Positions 1 through 12,400 of a DNA stretch of 64,000 bases are shown here, in pieces. The stretch is from assembly GCA_035772405.1 (NCBI GenBank), contig JAYKKM010000196.1:2207501-2271500 (forward strand). The letters run 5' to 3'. The translations under genes and the position numbers were made by a program. Each line of letters opens with the position of its first letter. Within the stretch, counting starts at the first letter, position 1. Under the pieces are notes generated by a model. The model did not search any database. It saw only the letters and a list, made by a program, of their open reading frames with translations, and was not told where the DNA came from. This stretch comes from Chrysogorgia sp. JL179-B06. Taxonomy: Eukaryota; Cnidaria; Anthozoa; Scleralcyonacea; Chrysogorgiidae.

Positions 1-156
1 TGCATTTTGGTGGTTACTGTCTGCTGACAAAATTCCACGTTTCGTAGATTTACCGACAGAGTATTCTACCGTGCACACCATACTAAGTAAGAGTCGAGAT
101 ATCGCGTTTCATTTGGCGATGGACTATACACATGGTATTGGTATTTGATGAGGCGA

Positions 157-773
157 TCTATGCGCACAGCATGTAAGATGGAAGAACCCGGAATTTTTGA
201 AGAAGTTTATTGTTCGTTTGGGGGATTTCCACGCCATCATGTCATTTTGTGGTGCGATTGGAAAGCTTTTTAGAGATGCAGGTATTTTTAGAGGTGCAGT
301 GTTGTGATAGCACCAGCTGCTGTTCAGCATGACCTACTTGACGCAAAGTCTCTTGGCGAAGAGCGCTTCGTGTCATTTGTGAACGAAAATCTCCTAAGTG
401 ATACACCGGATTTGTTTGATACAATAAAAACGACATAACTTCAGACCTTTTCTTCAGGGCTGAAACTAAGCAAGACATCCACTTCGAAAGGCAACGAAAT
501 TTCTTTGAAAAGTTCAAGGAACCTTTGTGCTCGCCTCTTCCTCCTTGCGAAGAGCAGGGATGTAAGGATGTTGACATGAAGGTTGTTTTAAGCTATTCCC
601 TCGGGCCGTATCCTTTGAGTCTTACAACCGTAGATGACCCTACAGAAATGGTATAATTATGGTGCACCGGGCTTTGTAAATGCCAAAATTAATTCCGTTC
701 CAGATGACACATCTGATGACGAAGAATATTTGTATGACGAGTCAACATTGTGCTTGGAAACTGACGATGTTTA
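157..773 (+). pseudogene. Decayed transposon-type ORF (cnidarian repeat family)
   Basis: Short readable blocks appear in alternating frames. One spells VRWKNPEFLKKFIVRLGDFH then IMSFCGAIGKLF with an RDAG motif; another near 570-656 spells a YSLGPYPLSLTTVD block ending at a stop. I recognise these blocks, from memory, as an uncharacterised protein family that is multicopy in cnidarian genomes and behaves like a mobile-element product. An acidic tail (SDDEEYLYDES) can be read at about 690-773. Stops and at least three frame changes separate the blocks, so the copy is dead. Family function is unknown to me; a link to transposition is inferred from copy number only. Confidence 0.4.
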
Positions 774-1298
774 ATACCCCATTTACACTGGCGAAACTAA
801 CCTGGGCCGAGCCCTTGTTTGGGCCCGGTCTGGGTTTGAAATTTTAATCAAACGTCTATTACAACTAATTTTTTTTTAGTACAGTAAGCATGCAGTAACT
901 TTATATGTTGTGAATAAAAAAAGAGTGTTGCGTAGAAAGTATTTTGCCATATCAAAGCGAAAAGATAGTGAGCTGCCAAGAATTTGAGCCACGAAATGCT
1001 GGTGTTTCGAGCAGAGCATTTTATTACAGTACACTGTTTTACTTTGACGAAAACCTCTGCTCAAAATGTCAGTGTCTCGTTGCTCGAAATCTAAGCAGTC
1101 CGCCTCATTTTCGCTTTGGTATAGCCTATATATGATAGCTTCTTCATCTTATATATATATTACTTTGTAACACTCGCTTTAACTCGCGTATGAAACATTT
1201 TCCGTGAAATATGAAACTATTAGTTTAAGAAAAATTAAAATTCCAGCGTGAAATTATGCACGCAAAAGTTCAGCAGACAAGTCATTCAAGAAATTAAT

Positions 1299-1327
1299 TA
1301 CCTCCGCCAGGAGGTTATGTTTTTACC

Positions 1328-1378
<51 letters not shown>

Positions 1379-1401
1379 ATCTATCTGTTTGTTTCTTTGC
1401 C

Positions 1402-1472
<71 letters not shown>

Positions 1473-1908
1473 AAGCAAAATATCCAAAAAAATTAATGTA
1501 CAGATTTTCATTAAAGTTAATTTGGCAATTGGATATATTGAAATATTGATAAAAACCTGTCTGTAAGCTTCTTCGCGTAGAAGAAATGAATGAAAATGTT
1601 TGATTGCGCTCATTATCCCCTATATTATTTAAATATTTAATATTTGCAAACAAGCTGAATTCACAAAAAACAATGGACTTGTCAGTTCCATTGTTTATAC
1701 AAAAGTGAGTTCATGGCCTAAGGAACAACATATAATTTTACATAATATTTGAGTAGAAATGAGTGCAATGAAGCATTTTATTCACTCTAGATAAAAGAAG
1801 TTTATAGACGTGTAGATCGTACATTGAACAACAACAATATTTTATTGTATATGTCTTCAATTTGTAAAAAATAAAATGTCTTCAATAAATAACCCGCTGG
1901 CGGAGATA
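1299..1908. repeat. Non-autonomous element with TIR and internal CTGT microsatellite
   Basis: The left end reads TACCTCCGCCAG and the right end CTGGCGGAGATA, which are inverted copies with one mismatch. The left end continues into GGAGGTTATGTTTTT and then a long CTGT run; the right end is followed by TGCAGTCTCTGAGTGCC. This arrangement resembles a repeat family I have seen in marine invertebrate genomes. No coding capacity. Confidence 0.5.
1328..1472. repeat. (CTGT)n microsatellite
   Basis: About 145 bp of CTGT repeats with a few interruptions (TTTG, CTAT, TTTCTTTGC). All long ORFs over it are repeat translation and not genes. Confidence 0.95.
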
Positions 1909-2200
1909 TGCAGTCTCTGAGTGCCTTCTTGTTTATATTGAAATAAGAATCTGTCGATACAATACCTTTTTAAAGATATAGCTCGCATTTCTGGAAGATT
2001 TTGATGTTTTCTTGCTCCAGAATAGTGATTTTATAGTATTTAATTTTGCTGACGTCAGCATTTTTTAAACATCGTGTTTCTCGTTAACTGACAAGTTATT
2101 TTCTTGAGAACCTTTTCTGGTCATCAAGCACCTATATTTCTATGTATCAATATTTCAATATGCACAATTTCCCAGCGATGTGCTACGCGGAATTGTTTTT

Positions 2201-2753
2201 CTAGGTCCTTTTTCCCAACATGGTCCACCGCCTATAACCATCATTTTTTCTCCCCAAAGTCAGTGGTTCTTTACCTGTGGAAGGTACAAAAACTAGTCTA
2301 GTGAGTATAGAAGACTTTGCCTGAACCAAAGGCCCAATGACGCTTTGTGACTTTGCGTTTGCAGCCATGTCGCTTTTCAACCTAAGTGGCTCACTAAGGC
2401 TGCTAAACGATTTGACATGCTTATGCCTTCTTTTGCCAAGTTTATTTGTCAGCAAAGGATTTGCGTTACTGGCTTTAGCAATAGCGCGAAGGTAGTTCAA
2501 TCCAATTTTTGAACTGTTTGTTAAGAAGATAGGTTTATCGACCTCCTTCAGAGCTGCTTGTGATTTTCTTGTTGTAAATGTCTCCGCGGTTTTCCATCCG
2601 ATCGGGTACTTAATTTTTTTCCTGTATGATTTCAACCACATCAGCAACGGCTCGAAGTACTTTAACATGGCGTCCACACGTAGTTCTCTTTCTCCTGATA
2701 ATTTGTACAGGATTTGAGGCCAGGGTTCACTTGAACCAGCTTTCAACATTTCT
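2201..2753 (-). CDS. ACE-like exon 5 (C-terminal)
   Basis: Acceptor CTTCTTCAG|AGAAATG. Begins [15 protein letters not shown] and [14 protein letters not shown], the conserved ACE C-terminal block, then runs through a basic, Ser-rich extension to a stop. Further splicing inside the extension cannot be excluded. Confidence 0.75.
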
Positions 2754-5700
2754 CTGAAGAAGAGAAAAATACAGGTGCTTGTGACATTCATTCATTTTAC
2801 TCTGAAGGGCTTTCACTCTCATTCACTTGTTGTGGCTCTTCGTTGAAAAGTAAGTTTCAATTTCATTAAATAATTGTTAAAGATATCATTTGATCTCTAA
2901 ATTCGTTGAAATAATGGTTGTATCTTATGAGTAAAGTTTGGTTCAGTGGGAGGAATGAGTCTCTGTCAGGCAACTCTGTGGCTTCTTAGTTGTGTGTGCA
3001 ATGTTTTCTTCTGAGTCAAATAGCTTCCAATGATGTTTTGGCCAAGCCAGAGAAATTAACCAGGAGAGGGGGCGAAGACAAATCCAAACAATCGCTATAC
3101 TTCCCTGCAATCTCAGCCAAAACATTGCTCGTACAGCCTTGGAAGCTATTTGAATTGGAAAAACCATTTCCCACACAACTAAGAAGTCACAGAGATGCCT
3201 GTGAATACTAGTCTTCCGTTTATAAGGGACAATTTAAATACTAGCCATCATCCTATTAATTTTATCGAAACGCTAAACAAATTGAAAGTTTTTAGAGTTG
3301 GACATCTAAACATCACATATCTTGCTAAATATGTTGATCAATTAAAATATTATTTAAAGGATGAGCTACTCGATATTTTATGCCTAAATGAAACTAGATT
3401 AAATGAATCTATAAGTGATGATGGTATTAAAATAAATGGTTACGAGATTGTAAGAAAAGACCGAAATCGAAAAGGAGGAGGCGTTGCAATCTATTATAGA
3501 AGGCATTTAAATGTCAAGATTAGAAATTAATTAACCCCTGATGAAATTGAAGTTGTTTGCATTGAAGTGATCGGGTCAAAGACAAAACCACTTATTATCG
3601 CATCTGTGTATAGACCACCAAGTTCGAGAATTGAAATGTTAAAAAACTTTGTGATGTTTTATCCCAAACACAAAGTACTCGTACAAAACGATTTTTGGAT
3701 ATTGTCAATCTATTTCAATTAAAACAACTAATTACAGAGCACATGCACCCGTATCACTGAGAACACAGAATCGTGTATTGATGTGATATTAACCAATAAT
3801 CATGAAAAGATTATAGATTCTGGGGTGATGCAGGAATTAGTGATCACAGTTTTGCATATGCTTGTAGGAAAATCGCACTTATAAAAAGTCAGCCAAAAAT
3901 TATAGAAACTAGAAAAATACGACCCCGTTCAATTCAATGCAGACTTAAGAGAAACCTTATCAATTAAAGTGCCCATAACCTCAAAATGTTTTATTGTCTT
4001 GTTTGGAAGAACTTTTAAAATGATAAAGTAACTTCTTTTGAAGATTTTCGTTTCTTTGCTTTCTTTTTGAGATATATCAGTGTGTTTGATATGCAAATGT
4101 CTGGAATTTCGTCACACATGCATAATGACTTATTGGAGAAATGTGTATCTCTTTCAATCTCGAACGAAATCCTTTAAAATCAAGAAGTTTGGTGTTGTGG
4201 GAGAAACGCACACACGCGTTATTCACACTTTAGTGTTTTTATTTCATGAACGCAAAGATATATATATAGCATTCTCTGATAACTCATTATGCATGTGTGA
4301 CGAAATTCCAGATATTTGCGTGTCAAACAAACTGATACATCTCACAAAGAAAGTGAAGAAGTGAAAATCTTCAAAAGAAGTTACTTTATCATTTTAAAAG
4401 ATCTTCCAAATAAGACAATAAACATTTTTGAGGTGAGGGCACTTTAATATTCTCAAAATCCCAATATTAACTGGGAGAAGTTCAAGGATGATTTTAATCA
4501 AGTTGCTGAATTTCACGCACACCTAAAACTAGAAGAGTCAGAAGTTAATATGCCCCATGGTTGACAAACAAAATTAAGAAAGAAATGAATAATCGAGATC
4601 TACTTAAAAAGAAAGCTGTGAAAATTAAATCCGATATTTACCATAGCCCATAGGGCATATAAAGAGGCCCGAAACCGTGTTAATAAAACCATCAATAAAT
4701 CCAAAAAAGAATATTATACAGCAAACATAGATAATAATAAGATTGATAATCATTTTGGGCTTATAATTTTCAGTTACCCAACCATTTTTTCTTCGGCCCC
4801 CACCCCGGCCATAAAACCCTAAGTTGAGGCTAACTACAAAATTGACGTTTTACACTGTCGGTAATTTGAGATAAATTACTAATAATTGTGGTAATAATTT
4901 TAAGATCATTTAAGAAACAGAAGGCATATTTTCGCATCGGTGGACCACTTTAATTACTTTTTTCATTCACTTTGATGAACGACTTTCGCCTGAAACGAAA
5001 CTTTGGCAGTTTGCTACCTTCATTCTATTTGCTATTTACGTGTCACTACAGCCTACGTAGCATTATATATTTTTAGATTATTCATCAATTTCATGGGTTT
5101 TGTTAATGGTTGTGACAAAAAGCAGGTAGATATTCTTTAGGAGTATACAGCTGTAAATATACACCTGCAGAGTTTGCTCGTGAGAAAAGTATTCTCGGCT
5201 ATAATTAACTTTATCTCTTTCTCAAAGTTTTCCGAGATTTTACCTATCACGGAAGCTTTAAATAAACTGGACATTTTCCAGGTCCAATAAATGGCTCTTT
5301 AATAAGGTTATTATGGTGAAACATCTTATCCAAAAATTGTCCATACAGGATAACCATTAGCTAAGAAAATTAATTAGTTTAGGTTAGTAAGGTTACTTTC
5401 AAGAAATTTATATGAGCATATCTTTCGAGTACGATTAATTAGGCATTTGACCAATGTTGTCTAGAGTCAATGTTGTCTATGTTGTCTAGAGCTAAAAGAA
5501 TACGAGTATAAAGTCCGGTGAAAGTAAGTTTTCTGTAGACGCTAGACAAGAAACATCCATGCACTTTATGGACCAAAACATCCAAAAACGGAAGTTGATT
5601 ATCACTTTCAATTTCACAGATGAATTTTAGAGCAGATGAAGAGAGTTTTAAAGAGTCTCAGAATGTATAGAAGCAGTTTTTTCATTTTGAAATTTAGAGA

Positions 5701-8700
5701 GCAAAAGTATTATCAACGTAACGTTTATATCAACTAGGTAATATTTCCAAGTTAGATTGAAATAGTCATAATATCCTACGAAAACATTAGCTACTAATAC
5801 TGGGCCAATATCAGAGAGCAGTTTGCTTTACAAGCAGTCAGCAATTCAATTGTTATGAGGAGTTAATATTTCTAGACAAAATAATTTCAAATTCACTAAA
5901 AACAGATTCTCGTTTAATTTTGGATGTCGGAAAAGCTCTCTGATAAGGCAAAGCTCACTGATGTTGCCTGCACATGCATACTGTGGTACACCAATTGAAT
6001 CTAAGGATTTCTCTCTCACTATAGGGATCATCTCATTGCTAGTCTATCTAATCTTCGTAAAAACAAAGATATTGTTATCTGCAAACCTGACAAAGGTACT
6101 AATGTTGTACTTTTATATAAAACTGCATGACTATGAGCAAAAACTGCTAAATATCTTTGGTGAAAGTACTATAAATATCTTTGGTGAAAGTAATTGCCAT
6201 TGAACGGAATCTTCAATCGCTTTTGCTGAATCAGACGATTTTTACCAACTATATAGTTCGTCCTACAGGCTACAGGTTCCCGGCGAGATTATCACCTTCG
6301 CTTCGCGACCTCTCTTGCGAGGGGATAATATGGTATTATGGTAATGCATCCGGGAGAAGAATTTGGTATACTACACTGAAGTAATATTTGGCATTTCACT
6401 CGATTAAACTAGCATTGCAGGGTCGCGGATTCAATTCCAGCCGTAAGGCCTTGATGTTACATTTTTCGCAACTGGTCCCTGTTTGGTCTTAAAATGTATA
6501 TTTTCCAACACTCGAAATTTTCTTAGGGGATGTAATGGTGAAGAAATATAGACGTAACTGATGTAAATAATCCAACACACCGGGAAGGCTTTTGGAAAAC
6601 GTAATATTTTAATAAAATTTGTAATAAAGTTTGTTCGATCACCGAGAGGTCATAATTTTAGTAATCTCACCAGAAAAGAACGGGATGCAATTAATAATTT
6701 AAGGATATTGTTATAAAGATTCAGCTGCTGTAGTTTGGGGTTTAGAGAATTACGTTAAAGAAGCGTCTAGGCAGTTGGGAGATAAAAATGTTTGTGAGGA
6801 AGTTAAATATAACCTTATCTATAGAGAAGGTGGTCTCTCTCTGTGCGAAATCTTGATATAGAAAGTATATTTACTTGGTTCCAAGCCGTTTGGAAGGTTC
6901 TATCTATTCTATCTATTATAATTATTATTATTAGAAGTGAAGATGATATATATGTTTTAGATTGTGATATTTATATATAACTTTTGGATGTGATAGGTCT
7001 GATTAGCTTTATTGTGTTGACGAGCCCCAAATAGAGCGAAACAGCTGTCCGCGATTGCAACCTCGTACCGAGGTTCTTATCACCGCTCAGAGATAAGGCC
7101 CTGGGTACGAGGTTGTCTGCGATTGCTGATTCTAGACACTGCTCATTTAGTTGTCAGTGCACTTCAGTTAAAACTGTTTTATACAGTACTGAGTGGATTA
7201 TGACGTAAGACTTCTTGATTATGACGTAAGACTTCATGTGTTTTAGAGCAGTGTGATGTATATCCCTGCACATCCATCTTTAAATTGTTATTACAATCAT
7301 GTACTGCCTATACTTGGGTATTAAAATTGCGTGTTTTTTTACACACTTTAATTGTGAAACGTCAGTCACCAACAACAGTCTTTCTCAAGACTACAACAAC
7401 CTGGACGATCAACTTCACACATACACTTTGTGTCCTTGTAAAAGGAAAATGTGTCCTTGTAAATGGAAAAGTGTGTACTTGAAAATATGTTTAATATGTT
7501 TTAATTTGAGAATTGACGCTTTTGTGGAAAAATATGGCAAATAAGTGTAAATTACTGTAAAACCCTATTAATTTCTAAACAAATTGTAAATTTTGGTATA
7601 AAAAAGGTCGTTTTCTAACCATGAGAATTCTGTAAAATCTTCCCCCAGAACGCGGGAAATGGCATTTCAGAGACTCTAGATTTCAAAATTTTCCGGGGGA
7701 ACACGCGCACGAACCCCTAGAGGTCTTGCGCCTTCGGCGCTCGTGGGCAGCAAAGTGTGTCCTTGCAAAAAAACCTTATTTTAACCCCTGGTGGCAATCA
7801 GATGGTTACAGGTTCGATGCCTGCCCTTGACTAATATATTCTGACGATAATTTGAGCTTGATGATCGTCCATGTATCGTCCGCGTAGTTATACGTTATAC
7901 ATTAAGTATATACCTGAACTTAGCACCAGCTTCCTTTGACTTATATATCGAACATTTATGGAGGGGTTCACCTGGCTTCGCAATCTTGCATAGAGCTCGG
8001 TGAAATTGAAACTGCAAAATCTGGCTGAAGAAATAACTAAAATGCAAAAAAAAGTTAAATATTAAGTCCCACTAGCTTCTTTTCCAGGCCAATGTTGTAA
8101 TTCTCTCAAATCTGATGAAAAAAATGTTGGGTAGGGGGTATAAGAACTTGCATCACAAACTACAGTAGTAACACGTTTTAGAAAAGCTGTTTCAGCTATA
8201 ATGATGATCTGACGTTTCCAGTGTAAATGTGATTTTCATATCTTTTCTTGCTTTAGCACGCCCAGCACGCTGGCACAGCAGCAGATCATTACGGCAGTCC
8301 AGCTTTACACTGAACGGTCGAGCATTTTGAAATGGCTAAAAGTGATGACTCAAAAGGAACTTTCTGTTTTAATGTCTGGTCTTTATTTTTGGTTCGGTTA
8401 GGATCAAGGTTAGGGTTAGAGTAGTTCTTGAAAATGGGAAGGCCCTTTTGAGCAGTCATCCCTTTTAGCTATCTTTTAGCAATCAAAAGCTATTTGACTC
8501 GGGAAAAAGAAGCCACAGAGTTGCCTGCGGAGGAGGCTACCTTTTAGCCTGGTCCCGAGCATTTGTGTCAACCAAGTCATTATGCCTAGTACCCAAGCCT
8601 CTCGTCTTAAACCGAGAGTTTCATTTGTGACTCTCGCAGGTTGGCGACGCCATTGTTTGCAGTTTAAATAAGATACAATATTCGCGGCCGAGCTATATGA

Positions 8701-9322
8701 GATTTACAACGGCGAGCCGAATCGGTATCTATTACTTAAACGTCAATTGGTTTAGACAAAATGAATATGCATTAGCATGTATATTAGCATGTATATAAAA
8801 ATATTGCATCGCTAGTTGTAATCTAGTATTCTAGTCCACGACCAGAGGTTCTCGCACTGGGAATAATATCCCTTCAGGGGGGATTTTGTGTTTTTTAATG
8901 GATAATGAAAACGTAATGTCTTTTTAATTTTTAAACACGTTTTTTATTGTTTTGTAAAAATGCTCATGAAAAACTCGATGTTCGATAGGTTTACCTGATA
9001 TACGGCGCATTTGCTCCGATATGAAATTTAGCTCCGGGGTCAAAGTCTTTCTCGTGACGATGTACTGGCGACACAATTCCCTGGTAACGAGTTCTCAGGT
9101 TCCACCATTCTGAGTTGTAAGTATCCGCTGTGATATTTCCAGAAAATACTTTCCATCGCCATTGGTCCACAAGAAATGCAAAGGGTATCAGACTAACACG
9201 GTGCAAAGCTTGACTCAGGAGAAAACTGATGGAACTTCCTAAAAATTACATTGTCAGTTTAAGGTTTTGAGATACATGATACTGTAAATTTTATTTTCAA
9301 CTAAATGTTGAAATAAGAAGGC

Positions 9323-9414
<92 letters not shown>

Positions 9415-12400
9415 TTAAGCAGGTAAATCTTGTCCATGACATTCTCCTTCATCAGTCTCTGTTCTTCGCTTTTATACTATCCAGAAAACGCAATCTTCTC
9501 CTACCTCTTCCATTTTCCGTCTATTATATCTGTTAGTAATAAAGTAGTACATCGTGCATGTTTTAAGACTAAACCAAGGTGAATAGTACGCATCGCTAGT
9601 GACTTTATCTGTCCAGCAGATTTAGAACGCTTTTTCATAGTCAAGAAAGCAAATGAAGATATCTTCGACGACTAGCTAGGTACGGACGGAACTTTGAGTT
9701 GTCCCCAAGTGCCAAGGCATGTATACATACATATCATTTAACGCCTGTGTGTATTTATTTGAATTAGTGTCTCCTTTTAATTATCGAAGGAGAATGCAAT
9801 ATGTTGGTCCACGGTACCATGTCTGCATGGTACAACTGTGCTATATCCAATTCTGCTGCATATGGCACAACTCCAATGGAGCGTCCCTTATTCGCCACAC
9901 AAACAACGCGGGACACCCTGGTCATTATCATCTTGGTAAATGATTTTATAAGCCCTTGAATAACTTACGATAATTATCTTCAACATCGTAAAGTAATCCA
10001 ATCTCTTTAAGATGTGTCGGATTCTCCACAGAAAGAGCGATGGTATCACCGATGGCTTCGTGAAATCCAGGATTCGCACCTCCACGATAAGCAAAAGGTT
10101 GGTCTTTATAGGAAAGAAAATACTCACAGTGTCCCATCTCATGATGGATAATTATCAAATCACTGTGGCTAATCTTGGTACACATTTTAATCCTAAAATA
10201 CCGATACACAAAACAAGAAAATTACAAAACAAAATCATTACAGACTGCTGTTCCTTAAGACATTCGCAAGAAAAATTAAGTTTGTCTAATATGAAAGAAC
10301 TCGTAAAATGATAGAGTAACACCTTTTACAACTTTACAGTATGTTACTTCGTTTTTGAAATATCTCAGTTTGTTTGATATGTAAATGAGATGGTCTCTGA
10401 CGTCAGGTGTGCGGTAGAGAATTTTCACTCATTAAAAAAATGTCTTATATCTCAGTGATTACTAAGTTTACAACGTTCATTATCATGAGGAGTTATTATA
10501 CGCACATTTTCAAGTAAATTTGTGGAACAAACTTGAAGGTGGAACTAATATTTTAATGAGTGAAAATTCTCTACCCTGCACCTGACATCAGAGACTATCT
10601 CATTTACATATCAAACAAACTGAAATATTTCAAAAACAAAGTAAAATACGGAAAAGTTGTAAAAGGTGTTACTCTATCATTTTACAAGTTCTTTCATATT
10701 AGACAAACTTAATTTTTGTTGCCAATGTCCTTTTGGATATGCAGTTGATGATTACCCAGTATTTTGGTAAACTAATTGATAAAACATAGGGTTTAATAGA
10801 AAAACTCAGTAAAATTGAGCAACGGTATTAAAGGAACATTAAGTAATATGTACTCAGTTAAAATATGACTTCACCTGCACCAAACGTGTCAACCGTCCCC
10901 ACCTTATTATATTAAGTAATATGTACTCAGTTAAAATATGACTTCACGTGCACCCAACGTGTCAACCCACCTTATTATATACCTGGGTCACCTCTGAGAA
11001 AAGATTTCGAGAAAGTTATCTGAGCTGAAAACGGGCAAATTTGCTATGTGCACTTTTTCGATCATTGTCGCATTATTAAACCATACTATGGAAACACTGG
11101 GCAAGGGACCATATCTCAAGCACCAATCGATGTCTTGCACGTACATTGGTACGTGCAAACCATCGATTGGTATTCCTTGAGACTCAGAAGACAAATATTT
11201 GGTGGCCATGTTGGTGCCACAAACAAAAGAAGTTAATAATATTCTTTTGTTATGGTTCACCAACATGGCTGCCGTACGTGACGTAACGTGCAAACCATTG
11301 GCAAAAACCGTATAAATCAGTCCCGATATATTTCTAGATTTGAGTTTCGAATGAATACTTGTGCGGTGCCTCGTTTTTTGTAATATATTCGAACAACAGA
11401 CTACTAACGAACATGTGTTAGTTTCTACTAAAACAGTTCGATTATTCGCTCTCGATTTTAATGAAGTTGGGTTTTGCCCTCGCCGACTATCATCTCATGA
11501 AATTTTCAATCTTATAATCTAATTGTTAGTTAGAATATTTGATAAATTTAAAGTACATTTAGAGTCACAGCTGGTTATAGTTATGCAGTATATAATATTG
11601 TTTTGGTTTAAAAGCATTCCCCGACCCGAAGTGTAACAAAATCTTATTCCATATCCCTCACTATACTCATGCACTATACGGCCCAATGGCTCTGCCACAT
11701 ACCTGAATAATTACTGAAAGTGGCACTACGATGAAAATTCACCCCCGTTTTTTAGATTTTCTTTAGCATAGAATAGTATTTCAGGGTCGAAAGTGATCAT
11801 CGATGTAAAAAAAACAAAAAATGGTATTTTGAAGTTAGTATTTTGAGCTCTGAGATCACTACTATTTAGGCCACCATTACTAAGAACGTGTACCGAGTGA
11901 GCCCGCAATTTCAAAAGGTAATATTGTTTGTGACGTCAGACTCTCAATGCTACGCCTGAATTTCAGTCGAGGTTACTTGTTTTCTTCGAGAAGTAGATGA
12001 AATGTGCAGAAATGTGCAAAAAGGACCTTGATCACTACGGATTTACTTGAAGAATTAGCCATGTGGAGTCTTCTTCCTTACGCTGGTCAGGAACATTGAT
12101 CGATTAATGGCGGACAAAACAACTCCAGATTCGGAGTCAGAAAAATAATACTTGCCATCGTCGAATCGTAAAACGGTTTCGACCGAGTAATATTTAACAG
12201 CTCTGCTTTATAAATACGTAAAAATATCGATAGGTAACAATTTGATCGTAGTACCACTTTAAACGTATACATCAATAAACTAGAAATACGTGTACGCAAC
12301 AGCCCCTCGCTCGAATAGACCTTATTCCAAAATGGATGCAATTTAATATTCTTTTATATGCATATAAATTAGTCCTTATAGCCTGGTTATTGTGTACGAA

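Noticed and set aside
2943..3176. Minus-strand ORF next to ACE exon 5
   Set aside because: It contains no ACE block, overlaps an inverted repeat (AAATAGCTTCCA), and the ACE phases connect without it.
9440..9475. CTGATGA on the minus strand as another hammerhead
   Set aside because: No GAAA box or pairing stem II follows within a plausible distance.
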